In this document: piece after piece, positions 9,802 to 20,617 of the stretch
Layout of the letters: every line of letters starts with the position of its first letter
How positions within the stretch are numbered: position 1 is the stretch's first letter
Source of the DNA: Candidatus Geothrix skivensis
GTDB lineage: Bacteria; Acidobacteriota; Holophagae; Holophagales; Holophagaceae
NCBI GenBank assembly: GCA_016721195.1
Contig: JADKIO010000006.1
Location: 1-64,000, forward strand
Length of the DNA stretch: 64,000 nucleotides
Direction: 5' to 3'
Made by a program: the position numbers and the translations under genes
The notes under the pieces: generated by a model
Database searches by the model: none
Seen by the model: only the letters and a program-made list of their open reading frames with translations
Told to the model about the DNA's origin: nothing

Positions 9802-11974
9802 CGCGGCCTTCCCTCCAGCCCACCGGGGTCCAGTTCCAATCGATCCGCACCGATCCCAGGGCCTTCACGGCGCCCAGGAACGGGCCGAGGCTGAAGGCCA
9901 ATTCCGCGGCGGCCTCGTCGCCGGTGGTGGTCTCGCCGATCCACCAGCCACTGCCGGTGCGGCCACGGAGGAAGGCCAACAGCAGGTTCTCAAGCTCCTT
10001 CGCGGTGCGCACGCCGTCGAGCTCCATGCGGGCCCAGGCCTTCGACTCGCTGTCGGCCAGGGTGGGTGCCTGGCCCTGCAGGCCCGCGGCCACGGCCTTC
10101 ACGGCGCCCTCGTCCGTGCCCAGCACCAGCGTGTCGGCGACCAGGGTCCAGGCGGGCCGGAAGGCCTGGGCGGTCATGACGCGGTGGAGCTCGGCGGTGC
10201 CGAAGGCCTGCTTCTGGTTCTGGCCCTTGAAGAGCCGGGGCGCCAGCTTCTTCAGCAGGTTCTCCACCTGGACGCGCTTCGTGCCTTGCACCGGCAGGGC
10301 CAGGGCCAGGCTGGGGGCCATGCCGGGCTCGCCGAAACCGCCGAAGGCCCCGATCTTTCCCTCGCGCTGGGCCTGCATGGCCCGCCAGGGATCCTCGCGC
10401 CGCAGCCGCGCCAGCTCCGCCAGCGAGGCTTTCTCCGTGGGGTTGAGGGCCGGCGCGGTCACCCAGCCGTTCCAGAGCAGGGCCGCGCCCCCCTGGTCCA
10501 GGCAGGCCTGGAGAGCCGCGGCGTCCTGTCGCAGCGAGGCGCGCTGGCGCTGGCGCTCCTGGGCTGCGGCCAGGGCCTCCTGGTAGGCCTTCAGCTGCGC
10601 GGGGCTGAGCGCCTGGCCACCGTTGGTGAACTCGGGCAACTGGGGCAGGCGGAAGTCGCTGGTGTCGTCCACCCGCAGGATCGCCTCCACCAGCTTCTCG
10701 GTGGGACCCGCGCCCAGGGCCACGGTCAGAGCCCCGGTACGCGGCGCTGCCTTGGCCACGAAGGGATTGGGCCAGGTGCCCTGTTGGGCGTGGGCAAGTC
10801 GGCGGCGGATGGCCTGGTTCTCGAAGGCGGCGTCGGCCCCGATGCGGGGCGCCACCCAGAAGGACAGCTCCGTATCCGGCGCCATGGCGGAGAGGGCCAC
10901 CCGGGCCCACTCCTGGCGCTCAGCCAGGGTCGGCTCGGCTCCGGGAAACAGCAGGGCCCGCAGGGGCGCCTCGCGGTCGCTGATCCAGGTACCCTCGGCC
11001 TTCTGGATGAGGTGGAAGACGCCACCGGAGCCCCGCAGCTGCTGAAGCTCCGTGGTGAGGCCGGAACCCGTCCACTTCACGACGCGGCTGCGGGCCCCCG
11101 CGCTCAGGGGATTCAGTTTGAGCAGGGCCATGATCAGCTGGGTGCGGGTCGGCAGGTCGCCGGGAATGAAGACCAGCGTCCCCTGCAGGTTTCGGCCGCC
11201 CTCGCGCTCCGTACCGTAGTGCAGCACCCAAGCCTCGCGGTTCGCGAGGGGCTCGAGCGCCGGGGAGGCCTGCTTCAGCCAGGGATCCAGGTGGCGCACC
11301 GCGAAGCCCAGGCGGCTGCCCTGGGCCAGGGAGGGCACCAGGCCGGCGGGTGCGCCATTGGCCGTCGCGCCCGCGCCACCCGCCAGGGCCACCAGCTTCT
11401 CCAGGCCGGGCCGCAGCTGCTTGAGGTGGATGAGCACGCCAGGCTGGGCCGCCTGCTCCAGGCCCTTGGGCAGGGCCGCGCTGCCCGCCTGGGTGAACAG
11501 GGCCGGGCTGGGGATCCACTGGAAGCGCCAGGCGCCCTTGTCCAGGTGCAGGCCCAGGCCGTGGGTCCAGGGGCGCTCCAGGCGATCCGGGGAGCCCAGG
11601 TAGGCGTAGGGATCCTTCCCCCACTGCTTGTAACCGCGCCGGTAAAGGAACTGCGCAGCCTCGGCGCCGCCGGTCTTCAGGGCCGCGGCGTCCCATTGGT
11701 CCACGGGCCAGGCCGTCAGGGCCCAGAGGGCGGCCCGCCGATCCTGTCCGTTCTTGAGCCGATTTCGGGCCTCCGCCAGCTGATCCGCAGCAGTGGACTG
11801 GTGCCACTTCTTCCCGGTCCACTGCTGGTTCCCGCGAGCGTCGTAGGAGTAGATCGTCCAGTCACGGACGCGCTCTGCGGCCCAGGCGGGCACCGTGGTT
11901 GGCCCCTGTGTCAAGGCGGGTAGCGCCATCAGGCTCAGGGCAAGGGCGCACGATCCCTGCGCGAAGTGTCGCAT
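9798..11974 (-). CDS. Large secreted protein at the head of the alpha-2-macroglobulin operon (YfaA position)
   Basis: ATG 11972-11974 is preferred to a GTG at 11995 because it directly precedes the signal RHFAQGSCALALSLMALP. The ORF is open for ~725 codons but in the raw sequence runs past the next ATG. One extra C in the run near 9826-9829 would give GGLEGRPR and a TGA overlapping the yfaT ATG, matching the other joints of this operon. The protein is soluble after the signal. Its C-terminal third (VADTLVLGTDEGAVKAVAAG, RTAKELENLLLAFL) resembles DUF3352-type secreted proteins. Position equals E. coli yfaA (DUF2138), but I see no decisive DUF2138 motif. Role unknown. It is divergent from hutI, so the operon promoter should lie in 11975-12093. 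Confidence 0.6.
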
Positions 11975-12093
11975 TCCCGATCCCCTGCCCCGCACTGGTA
12001 CCTCCGGTGTCGAGCGATGCTAACAAGCCCTGCCCCCTGCGCAAGGGACCTCAGCGTGATTTTTTCACCCTGGTTCCCTGGCAGACTGGTTTC

Positions 12094-13302
12094 ATGTCGG
12101 ACCGTCGTGTGCTCGTGAACCTCCGGGGCCTGCTGACCCCCGATCCCGCCCGGGCCTGGGGGGTGGACCGCATCCCGGACGCGGCCCTGGGCATGGAAGG
12201 GGGCCGGGTGGCCTGGCTGGGCCGCGCCGCGGACCTGCCTGCGGCCTGGGCCGGGTTGCCCCAGGTCGATGGCGGCGGCGCCTGGGCCACGCCGGGCTTC
12301 GTGGATCCGCACACGCACCTGCTCTTCGGCGGCAATCGCAGCGGCGAGTTCAACCGGCGGCTGGCCGGCGTCAGCTACCAGCAGATCGCCGCGGAAGGTG
12401 GCGGCATCCGCGAGACCGTGCGGGCCACCCGCGGGGCCACCGTAGCTGAACTAGTGGCGTCCGGCGAAGCGCGCCTGCGGGCCTTCCGCGAGCGGGGCGT
12501 CGTTCATCTCGAATGCAAGACCGGCTACGGCCTGGAGCTGGAGGCGGAGTCCCGGCTCGCGGCGGCCTACGCGGAACTGCAGCGGCGCGGCTGGAGCCTC
12601 GATGTCACCCTGCTGCCCGCCCATGACCTGGCGCCGGAATTCAACGGCGACGCCGAGGCCAATGCCCGGGCCGTGGCCGAAGACTGGCTGCCGGAGCTGG
12701 TGCGCCGCCACCCCGGCGTGGCCCGGTTCTGCGATGTGTTCGTGGAAACCGGCGTCTTCAGCGCGGCGCAGGGACGGCGAATCTTCGAAGCTGGGAAACG
12801 ACTGGGCCTGACGCCGCGCGTGCACGCCGACGAGCTCACCTGGACGGGTGGCGCAGAACTCGCCGCCGAACTGGGCGCGGCCAGCGCGGACCACCTGATG
12901 TTCTGCAGCGAGGCCGGCATGCGGGCCATGACCGCGGCGGACGTCATCCCCGTGCTGCTGCCGGGCACCACACTCTTCCTGGGCATGCGCGACTGGGCCC
13001 CCGCCCGCAAGATGATCGAAGCGGGCTGCCGGGTGGCCCTGGCCACGGACTTCAACCCGGGCTCCTGCCCATGCCTGGACCCCCTCACCATCCTGCGCCT
13101 GGGCTGCCTGCAGTTGCGCATGACCTTCGAGGAAGCCTTCACCGCCATGACCCTCCATGCCGCCCGCAGCCTGCGCCACGGGGACCTGGGGCACCTCCAG
13201 CCCGGCGCCAGGGCCGAGGTGCTGCTGTGGGACGTGGAGGAGCTGCTGGAGCTGGTTTATTGGGTCGGAGAGCCCTATCGACCAAGGTTCCTTCCGGTCT
13301 GA
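12094..13302 (+). CDS. hutI: Imidazolonepropionase
   Basis: 402 residues, the normal family length. It hydrolyses 4-imidazolone-5-propionate to N-formimino-L-glutamate, the third step of histidine breakdown. The metal site is visible as DPHTHLLFGG (about residue 70), with HADELTWTGG and the late ATDFNPGSCP motif holding the catalytic Asp. The start ATG 12094 is chosen over upstream in-frame codons because it directly precedes the beta-strand RRVLVNLRGLLTPDP. No hutH, hutU or hutC gene is nearby, so the gene stands alone and divergent from the macroglobulin operon. Confidence 0.92.
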   Translation: MSDRRVLVNLRGLLTPDPARAWGVDRIPDAALGMEGGRVAWLGRAADLPAAWAGLPQVDGGGAWATPGFVDPHTHLLFGGNRSGEFNRRLAGVSYQQIAAEGGGIRETVRATRGATVAELVASGEARLRAFRERGVVHLECKTGYGLELEAESRLAAAYAELQRRGWSLDVTLLPAHDLAPEFNGDAEANARAVAEDWLPELVRRHPGVARFCDVFVETGVFSAAQGRRIFEAGKRLGLTPRVHADELTWTGGAELAAELGAASADHLMFCSEAGMRAMTAADVIPVLLPGTTLFLGMRDWAPARKMIEAGCRVALATDFNPGSCPCLDPLTILRLGCLQLRMTFEEAFTAMTLHAARSLRHGDLGHLQPGARAEVLLWDVEELLELVYWVGEPYRPRFLPV

Positions 13303-13323
13303 TCCAGACCAGGCGGCCTCCCC

Positions 13324-13974
13324 TCAGTGGCGGCGGCGTGCCTTCGCGTACTCGCTCCAGACCGCGTCCTCTTTCAACACATGCACCCTCAGCCAGACCA
13401 ACAACCGCTGGGACAGCTCCAGCGCAGCACTGGGATCCCTGTCCGCAATGCGGCGGCGGAATTCCTGGAGCTGATGCGTGAACACCTGGTGCAAGGCCCG
13501 GTGTTCTGTCAGGCCGGGAAAGGCGATCTGGTTGAGGTACGACTCCTCCAGAGCGAGGTGCCCTTCCACATGGCTCACCAGGGTGGACAGCGCCTCCTCC
13601 GTGACACCTGATTCAGCGCGGGACTTCAGGGCGCCCTGGAACTGGCGGATGACCTTGAACAGCGCCTCGTATTGTTCGTCCAGCCTTGGGACGCCGCACT
13701 TCCATGGAAGGGGCTTCTCGCTGGATGACGATGCAGAAGCCTGCGACAGGCAAGCCTCGATTGGGGGAACGTCCGGCCGCCCCTTGCGCAACAGGATGAA
13801 CCGTTCCAGAAAGGCCTTCAGGGAGATGTGGACGATGCGGAACGGCCGTGGGCGTCTTCTTTCTTGGAAGGCTTCTGGCACCTCAACTCCTGTGGCAAAG
13901 AAGACGGATTCACTTGAGGACTCCACCTTCCTACCACACGACGAAGTAAATAAAATATTAATTACCGTTAACAA
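13324..13974 (-). CDS. Hemerythrin-like protein with one substituted iron ligand
   Basis: 216 residues if the first ATG is used. The first ~90 residues are not recognisable and the true start may lie further in. The C-terminal ~120 residues have the bacteriohemerythrin layout: GVPRLDEQYEALF, SHVEGHLALEESYL, LTEHRALHQVF, then WLRVHVLKEDAVW. These supply the later His, Glu, His, His, His and Asp ligands of the di-iron site. The first helix has DEQY where the family has DEQH, so one His ligand is Tyr (codon tac). Such proteins bind O2 or sense it. Its 3' end faces hutI; its start lies beyond the terminator of the YdcH-like gene. Confidence 0.75.
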   Translation of the reverse strand: MLTVINILFTSSCGRKVESSSESVFFATGVEVPEAFQERRRPRPFRIVHISLKAFLERFILLRKGRPDVPPIEACLSQASASSSSEKPLPWKCGVPRLDEQYEALFKVIRQFQGALKSRAESGVTEEALSTLVSHVEGHLALEESYLNQIAFPGLTEHRALHQVFTHQLQEFRRRIADRDPSAALELSQRLLVWLRVHVLKEDAVWSEYAKARRRH

Positions 13975-13979
13975 ACACG

Positions 13980-14005
13980 AAGCCCCGGGCCGATCCCCGG
14001 GGCTT
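13980..14005 (-). terminator. Rho-independent terminator of the YdcH-like gene
   Basis: A hairpin with a 10-bp GC-rich stem (AGCCCCGGG paired with CCCGGGGCT) and a short loop, followed on the minus strand by the T-rich run CGTGTTTGTT. It lies 20 bases after the stop of the 77-aa gene and shields the hemerythrin gene downstream. Confidence 0.75.
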
Positions 14006-14024
14006 CTCCTGCGAGTGCGGCGGC

Positions 14025-14258
14025 CTACTGTTCGGCTCGCTTCGAGGCCTCCTGCACGATGTGATAGATCCGCTCCTTGGCGCGCAACTTGATCTTCTTC
14101 AATTCCACCTCTTCGAGGGTCTCCCTCGCCGAGAGGCTGGGCTTCTTCTGGAGATCACCCAGCCGCGAGTCGGCGGATTTGTGTTCTTCCATCAGCTTCC
14201 GGAATTCAAAGTGCTCCTTCATCAGGCGCTCCTGAAGTTCTGGGCGCAAAAAATCCAT
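14025..14258 (-). CDS. YdcH family protein (DUF465)
   Basis: A 77-residue, highly charged, all-helical protein. It has the DUF465 pattern: an N-terminal helix with RLMKEHFEFRKLMEEHKSAD, a short turn, then LEEVELKKIKLRAKERIYHI. Members are about 70-75 residues and of unknown function; a helical hairpin is expected. It is monocistronic, with the terminator above just downstream and a divergent ABC ATPase gene upstream. Confidence 0.8.
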   Translation of the reverse strand: MDFLRPELQERLMKEHFEFRKLMEEHKSADSRLGDLQKKPSLSARETLEEVELKKIKLRAKERIYHIVQEASKRAEQ

Positions 14259-14407
14259 GATTCCTCCGGTCCATGGCGGAACCGGTGCGGGCTCCGCAGG
14301 GTGATTGAGTGGCCCAAGATTAGGACCCCCCGGGGGGGCGTCAAGGCCAAATCCGAGGCCCTTTGGAAGTCCTTCCAGGCAGGATACTTCCCTGCGATGA
14401 TGCCCCC

Positions 14408-15346
14408 ATGTCCCTGGTGGTCGAGGCCTTGGTGCTGGAGCGCGCGGACGGGGTGCCCCTGCTGGGGCCCCTGGGACTTTCCCTGGGCCCCGGCGATCGC
14501 CTGGGACTGGTGGGGGAGAGCGGCTCGGGAAAGACCCTCCTGGCCCAGGCCCTGTTCGGCGCCCTGCCGCCAGGCGTGCGGCAGACCGGGGGCACGATCA
14601 CGGCTTTCCACAGGCGCCTGGACCAACCGGGCGCGGGACGGGAAGCCGTCCGGGGCGTCCGATTGGCCTGGCTGCCCCAGGATCCCCTCGGGGCCTTGAA
14701 CCCCCTCCTGAGCGTGGCGGAGCATCTGGCCCTCCTGCCGGGCCTCCACCGTCAGGAGACCCCTTCGGCGGCCCTGACCCGGCTGGCCCCCCTGCTCCAG
14801 CGGCTGGGCCTAGCGGGCGGGCCGGACTTCCTCTCCCGGCGGCCCCACCGGCTCAGCGGCGGCCAACGGCAGCGCGTGTGCTTGGCCCTGGCCCTTTCCT
14901 GCGACCCGGAGCTGCTGGTGCTGGACGAGCCCACCACCGCCCTGGATCCCCTGGCCCAGAAGGCCTTCGTGGACCTGATCCTCGAGCTCCAACGGGAACG
15001 GAATCTGGGCTTCCTCTGGATCGTCCACGACCTGGCCCTGGCGGCTTCCACCTGCGACCGCCTGCTGGTGCTCTATGGTGGCCAGGTCATGGAAGCGGGC
15101 CCCACCGGCAGGCTGCTGGCCGCGCCGCGGCATCCCTACACCGCACGTCTGCTGGCCGCCGCCCGGCACAAGTCCACCCAGGAAGCCGGGTTCCTGCCGG
15201 CTCCCCAGGATCGCCCCGGGGGTTGCCCGTTCGAATCGCGCTGTCCGAGCGCCGGAGCCAAGTGCCACCGACCGGTCCCCTGGCAAGGCTGCACGGACGA
15301 TGGCCTGCGCTGCCTCCACCCGCTGGAAGCCATCCCGCAGGCGTGA
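14408..15346 (+). CDS. Oligopeptide/dipeptide-type ABC transporter ATPase
   Basis: 312 residues. Walker A is GESGSGKT, the signature is LSGGQRQR and Walker B is LLVLDEPTTALD; the H-loop is WIVHDLAL. After the ATPase core it has the oligopeptide C-terminal extension, with HPYTARLLAAA and a cluster of Cys (GCPFESRC, KCH, GCTDDGLRC). That extension marks the DppD/OppD group. ATG 14408 is used because the ATPase fold starts there; an upstream in-frame start would add a non-homologous leader. No permease or binding protein gene is next to it, so its partners must be elsewhere or it acts with a shared permease. guaB follows 51 bases later. Confidence 0.85.
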   Translation: MSLVVEALVLERADGVPLLGPLGLSLGPGDRLGLVGESGSGKTLLAQALFGALPPGVRQTGGTITAFHRRLDQPGAGREAVRGVRLAWLPQDPLGALNPLLSVAEHLALLPGLHRQETPSAALTRLAPLLQRLGLAGGPDFLSRRPHRLSGGQRQRVCLALALSCDPELLVLDEPTTALDPLAQKAFVDLILELQRERNLGFLWIVHDLALAASTCDRLLVLYGGQVMEAGPTGRLLAAPRHPYTARLLAAARHKSTQEAGFLPAPQDRPGGCPFESRCPSAGAKCHRPVPWQGCTDDGLRCLHPLEAIPQA

Positions 15347-15397
15347 GACCATGGGCTGCAAGGTCCCGCAGGCTGCGGGTCCGGAAAAAGGCTCCCC

Positions 15398-16858
<1,461 letters not shown>

Positions 16859-16905
16859 GGCAGACCGGATCCCCCGCTAGACTATCCCCATCCCCGGAGC
16901 TCCCC

Positions 16906-18198
16906 ATGTCCCTCCTCGTGAAGAATGTCCGCCTGGTCGACCCTGCGCAGAACCTGGATGGACCTGGGTCGCTGCTGGTGATCGAGGGCGCGGTGGCGGC
17001 CATCGGGGCGGATGCGGAACACGATGCCCTGGCGGTCGGGGCCGAGCTGCTGGATGGCGGGGGCGCCGTGCTGAGCCCGGGCTTCGTGGATCTCCACGTG
17101 CACTTCCGGGAGCCGGGCCAGACCCGCAAGGAGAGCATCGAGAGCGGCGGCCGGGCGGCGGTGGCGGGGGGCTTCACCTCCGTGTGCGCCATGGCCAACA
17201 CCAAGCCCGTGAACGACAGCGTGGCCATCACGGAGATGATGCTCACCCGGGCCGCCAAGGCGGACCTCTGCCGCTACTTCCCCCTGGGCACCGTGAGCCG
17301 GGAGATGAAGGGCGAGGAGCTGGCGGACATGGGCACGCTCAAGGCTGCGGGCTGCGTGGCCTTCTCGGACGATGGCCTGCCCATCAGCAACGCATCGCTC
17401 ATGCGCCGGGCCCTGGAGTACACCCGCTGGCTGGATGTGCCCGTGGTGGCCCACGAGGAGGACAAGGATTTATCGGGCAAGGGCTACATGCACGAGGGGG
17501 CCGTGAGCGCTTCCCTGGGCTGCCTCGGCATTCCCGCGGCGGCCGAGGAGGCCATGGTGGCCCGGGACATCGTGCTGGCGGAGCACACGGGGGGCCACCT
17601 GCACCTGGCCCACCTCAGCACCAGGGGCTCCCTGCGCATGGTGCGGGACGCCAAGGCCCGGGGGCTGAGCGTGACCTGCGAAGTGACGCCCCACCACTTC
17701 GCGCTCTCGGACAAGGAGCTGATGAGGTTCGACAGCGACTTCAAGATGAACCCGCCCCTGCGCACCGAGGCCGATATCCAGGCCATATTGGAAGCCCTGG
17801 CGGACGGCACCGTGGATGCCATCGCCACGGACCACGCCCCCCACGGCTGGGACGACAAGGAAGTCGAGCTGCCCATCGCTGCCTTCGGCGTCATTGGCCT
17901 GGAGACCGCCCTGCCCCTCACCCTGGAGCTGCTGGTGAACCGCAAGGTCATCAGCCTGGCCCGGGCCATCAGCCTGCTGAGCGGCGGCCCCGCCCAGGTG
18001 TTCCACCTGGACCGGCAGGGCCATGGGAGCCTGAAACCCGGTGCCCCCGCCGACTTCGTGCTCTTCGATCCCGAGGCGAAGATCCAGGTGGACCGGGCCT
18101 ACATCCAATCCAAGTCCTTCAACACCCCCTTCAAGGGCTGGAGCCTTCCCGGCAAGGTCCTCGGCACCTGGGTGGGTGGCAAGAAGGTGTGGGGTTGA
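16906..18198 (+). CDS. pyrC: Dihydroorotase, class I
   Basis: 430 residues. It closes N-carbamoyl-L-aspartate to dihydroorotate in de novo pyrimidine synthesis. Metal-binding motifs are intact: DLHVHFREPGQTRKE (about residue 60), VVAHEED, CEVTPHHF and ATDHAPH. Length and motif order fit the class I enzymes of multi-gene pyr pathways rather than the shorter E. coli PyrC type. It probably sits in one transcript with guaB. Confidence 0.94.
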   Translation: MSLLVKNVRLVDPAQNLDGPGSLLVIEGAVAAIGADAEHDALAVGAELLDGGGAVLSPGFVDLHVHFREPGQTRKESIESGGRAAVAGGFTSVCAMANTKPVNDSVAITEMMLTRAAKADLCRYFPLGTVSREMKGEELADMGTLKAAGCVAFSDDGLPISNASLMRRALEYTRWLDVPVVAHEEDKDLSGKGYMHEGAVSASLGCLGIPAAAEEAMVARDIVLAEHTGGHLHLAHLSTRGSLRMVRDAKARGLSVTCEVTPHHFALSDKELMRFDSDFKMNPPLRTEADIQAILEALADGTVDAIATDHAPHGWDDKEVELPIAAFGVIGLETALPLTLELLVNRKVISLARAISLLSGGPAQVFHLDRQGHGSLKPGAPADFVLFDPEAKIQVDRAYIQSKSFNTPFKGWSLPGKVLGTWVGGKKVWG

Positions 18199-18295
18199 CC
18201 CCCCGGGAACCTCCACGGCATCCAGAATTGAGCACCAACCCGCATCTCGATCGAGACGGCGCACTCACGCACCCACTGGCCCCAGGGAGATACCC

Positions 18296-18682
18296 ATGAT
18301 CGATACGATCAGCACCTGGCACGACCTGGTGCGCAGCAGGAACGCGAAGGGCCTGGAAGCCCTGCTGGCAGATGATGTGGTCTTCCACTCCCCCGTCGTC
18401 CATTCGCCCCAGGAGGGGAAGATCGTCACGCTGCATTACCTCCATGCCGCCTTCCGGGTGTTCATGAACGATTCGTTCCACTATGTCCGGGAGGTGCTGG
18501 GGCCCCGGGATGCGGTGCTGGAGTTCCAGGTCGAGATCGATGGCGTCCAGGTGAATGGGGTGGACATGATCACGTGGAACGAGGAGGGCCGGATCATCGC
18601 CTTCAAGGTGATGGTCCGGCCCCTGAAGGCGATCAACCTGATCCACCAGAAGATGGCCGCCCTGCTGGTAGGCGGTGCCTGA
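18296..18682 (+). CDS. SnoaL-like (NTF2-fold) protein
   Basis: 128 residues from ATG 18296, with a GGGAGA ribosome site 10 bases upstream. The pattern WHDLVRSRNAKGLEALLADD, then FHSPVV, then DAVLEFQVEIDGVQVNGVDM is typical of SnoaL/NTF2-fold proteins with a small hydrophobic pocket. Members are isomerases, hydrolases or binding proteins; no specific substrate can be read from the sequence. Confidence 0.75.
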   Translation: MIDTISTWHDLVRSRNAKGLEALLADDVVFHSPVVHSPQEGKIVTLHYLHAAFRVFMNDSFHYVREVLGPRDAVLEFQVEIDGVQVNGVDMITWNEEGRIIAFKVMVRPLKAINLIHQKMAALLVGGA

Positions 18683-18736
18683 AAGAGGACGGTCACCCAT
18701 GGCTCCCGGAATTGACCGGGGCTCTATACTCGAGCC

Positions 18737-19210
18737 ATGAATCCAGCCCAGTCCCTTGCCCTCCGCGACCTTCTTTCGGGCCAGCCCATCGCCTCCCTGG
18801 GCACCCTCCACGACGGTGAACCCTTCGTCTCCATGGTCCCCTTTGCGCTGCTGCCCGGTGGGCCAGATTTCCTCATCCATGTGAGCCAGATGTCTGCCCA
18901 CACCCAGGACATGCTGAGCAGCCCCCCGGTGAGCCTGCTGGTGATCGCGCCGCCCAACCCCGATGTCCCCCCCCAGGCGCAGGCCCGGGTGACCGTGCAG
19001 GGGCTCGCGTCGCGGCTCGACGAATCCGATCCAGTCCACGCTGCGGCCCAGGCCGCCTACCTCGCCCGCTTCCCCCAGAGCGCGCCCATGTTCGAGCTGG
19101 ATTTCTCCCTGTTCGCCATCCGACCCCGCATGCTGCGCTTCGTGGGCGGCTTCGGCCAGGCCCTGTCCCTGACGCCAGAGATGTTCGCCGGGGTGCTGTC
19201 CAAGGCCTAG
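18737..19210 (+). CDS. Pyridoxamine 5'-phosphate oxidase-fold protein (HugZ-like)
   Basis: 157 residues with the split-barrel flavin fold start: LRDLLSGQPIASLGTLHDGEPFVSMVPFAL, then FLIHVSQMSAHTQDML and ARVTVQGLASRL. This is the pattern of the HugZ/PNPOx-like family, which binds FMN or haem. It is close to the N-terminal domain of haem-utilisation HugZ proteins but lacks their C-terminal domain. Substrate unknown. The next gene starts 9 bases downstream. Confidence 0.75.
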   Translation: MNPAQSLALRDLLSGQPIASLGTLHDGEPFVSMVPFALLPGGPDFLIHVSQMSAHTQDMLSSPPVSLLVIAPPNPDVPPQAQARVTVQGLASRLDESDPVHAAAQAAYLARFPQSAPMFELDFSLFAIRPRMLRFVGGFGQALSLTPEMFAGVLSKA

Positions 19211-19219
19211 GATCTTGGC

Positions 19220-19744
19220 ATGAAGGCTTCCGTGTTCATCGCGACCAGCCTGGACGGCTTCATTGCCCGCCCGGACGGTGCCCTTGACTGGCTGCCAGCG
19301 GACGGGGGTGAACCCCACGGCTACGACGAGTTCATGGCCACTGTGGATGCCCTGGTCATCGGCCGCAAGACGTTCGAGACCGTGCTGGCCTTCGCTGCCT
19401 GGCCCTACGGAGAGAAGCCTGTCTTCGTACTCAGTGGGCAGCCAGGACGGTTGAAGGCGCCTGAGGGGGCCGTTTGCGAATTCATGGCGGGACCGCCGGA
19501 GGAGTTGGTGGCGCGGTTGGCTCAACGCGGTTTGGGCCAGCTCTACATCGATGGTGGCCTCACCATCCAGGGCTTCCTGCGGGCCGGGCTCATTCAGCGG
19601 TTCATCATCACCCGGATCCCCGTGCTGCTCGGCAGTGGGATTCCCCTGTTTGGCGACTTGCCATGGGACCTCAGACTGGAGCACGTGGCCACCCGGTCCT
19701 TCCCGAGCGGCCTGGTGCAGAGTGAGTACCGGATTCCGGGCTGA
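19220..19744 (+). CDS. Dihydrofolate reductase-family protein (RibD C-terminal fold)
   Basis: 174 residues. MKASVFIATSLDGFIAR at the start, then DALVIGRKTFETVL, YIDGGLTIQGFL and a VLLGSGIPLF loop are the hallmarks of the YyaP/YwjB-like branch of the DHFR/RibD-C superfamily. These are NADPH-dependent reductases with no firmly known substrate. It follows the PNPOx-fold gene by 9 bases, so the two are likely co-transcribed. Confidence 0.85.
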   Translation: MKASVFIATSLDGFIARPDGALDWLPADGGEPHGYDEFMATVDALVIGRKTFETVLAFAAWPYGEKPVFVLSGQPGRLKAPEGAVCEFMAGPPEELVARLAQRGLGQLYIDGGLTIQGFLRAGLIQRFIITRIPVLLGSGIPLFGDLPWDLRLEHVATRSFPSGLVQSEYRIPG

Positions 19745-19853
19745 CCCTTCCAATGCTCGCCGTGGGCATCTACTCGATCCCCTTCGCGGCTAGGATGACC
19801 CTGTTGCCCGCGCCGCATGCCTGGCGAAGGCGTTGGTAAGGAGTGGCACCTCG

Positions 19854-20252
19854 ATGAATCATGAAGAAGCCTTCGCCAAGTCCTTCCTGCCTTCCGAAAA
19901 GCGGGCCCGGTTCATCCAGAGCCTGGCCCAGCCACGGAAGCGGAAGGAACTGCTCAGTCAGCTGAACCGCCACCTGCCCTACCTGCCCGCCTACGCCACG
20001 GAGCTGCCCGGGGAGCAGGACTTCCCCGATGCCCTCGAGAAGCTGCTCCTGGGCAGAGGTGCCGGGCCCACCTGCCATGTCCTCGGGGAGGGCCTGAAGG
20101 CGGACGGCCGGGAACTGCCCCTGCGGGAGGCCCTCCTGCAGGTCTGCCTGCAGCGCTCCGGCGCCATCCTGTCCTGCCTGCCGGGGCGCCTGGCCTACTA
20201 CCGGCCGGAGGCCCCGGCGCCGGGCATCCTCCTGGAAAGGATCCAGCCATGA
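19854..20252 (+). CDS. Conserved hypothetical protein
   Basis: 132 residues from ATG 19854, which has AAGGAG about ten bases upstream; a TTG at 19833 is less likely. The protein is soluble and basic, with FAKSFLPSEKRARFIQSLAQ near the start and no membrane segment or recognised motif. Its stop overlaps the next gene's ATG by four bases (ATGA), so the two are translationally coupled. I do not recognise a family. Confidence 0.65.
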   Translation: MNHEEAFAKSFLPSEKRARFIQSLAQPRKRKELLSQLNRHLPYLPAYATELPGEQDFPDALEKLLLGRGAGPTCHVLGEGLKADGRELPLREALLQVCLQRSGAILSCLPGRLAYYRPEAPAPGILLERIQP

Positions 20253-20614
20253 GCCTGCGTCCCGCCGATCTCATCCGCACCTGGGTTGAGGCCTTCAACC
20301 GCCGGGATGTCGAGGCCCTCGCCACCATGTACGCAGAGCATGCGGTGAACCACCAGGTGGCGGAGGCGCCCGTGGTGGGCCGCGAGGCCATCCGGGCCAT
20401 GTTCGCGGCGGGATTCCAGGCCGCCGCCATGGTCTGCATCGTGGAGAACCTCTTCGAGGATGGCGAGTGGGCCATCCTCGAGTGGCGGGATCCTCTGGGC
20501 CTCCGGGGCTGCGGATTTTTTCAGGTGGTGGAGGGGCGCATCCTTTTCCAGCGCGGGTACTGGGACAAGCTCAGCTTCCTGCGCCAGCACGGACTGCCCC
20601 TCCCGCGGGAATAG
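20249..20614 (+). CDS. SnoaL-like nuclear transport factor 2-fold protein
   Basis: 121 residues. IRTWVEAFNRRDVEALATMY, then VVGREAIRAMFAAGF and a late WDKLSFLRQHGLP give the usual SnoaL_2 pattern. No catalytic assignment is possible. It is coupled to the preceding hypothetical gene, and its 3' end meets the alcohol dehydrogenase gene on the other strand (3-base gap). Confidence 0.8.
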   Translation: MSLRPADLIRTWVEAFNRRDVEALATMYAEHAVNHQVAEAPVVGREAIRAMFAAGFQAAAMVCIVENLFEDGEWAILEWRDPLGLRGCGFFQVVEGRILFQRGYWDKLSFLRQHGLPLPRE

Positions 20615-20617
20615 CGT

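Noticed and set aside
9695..11923. A 742-codon open frame on the plus strand
   Set aside because: It is the complement of the secreted-protein gene; it lacks protein-like composition and a ribosome site. Shadow frame of high-GC coding DNA.
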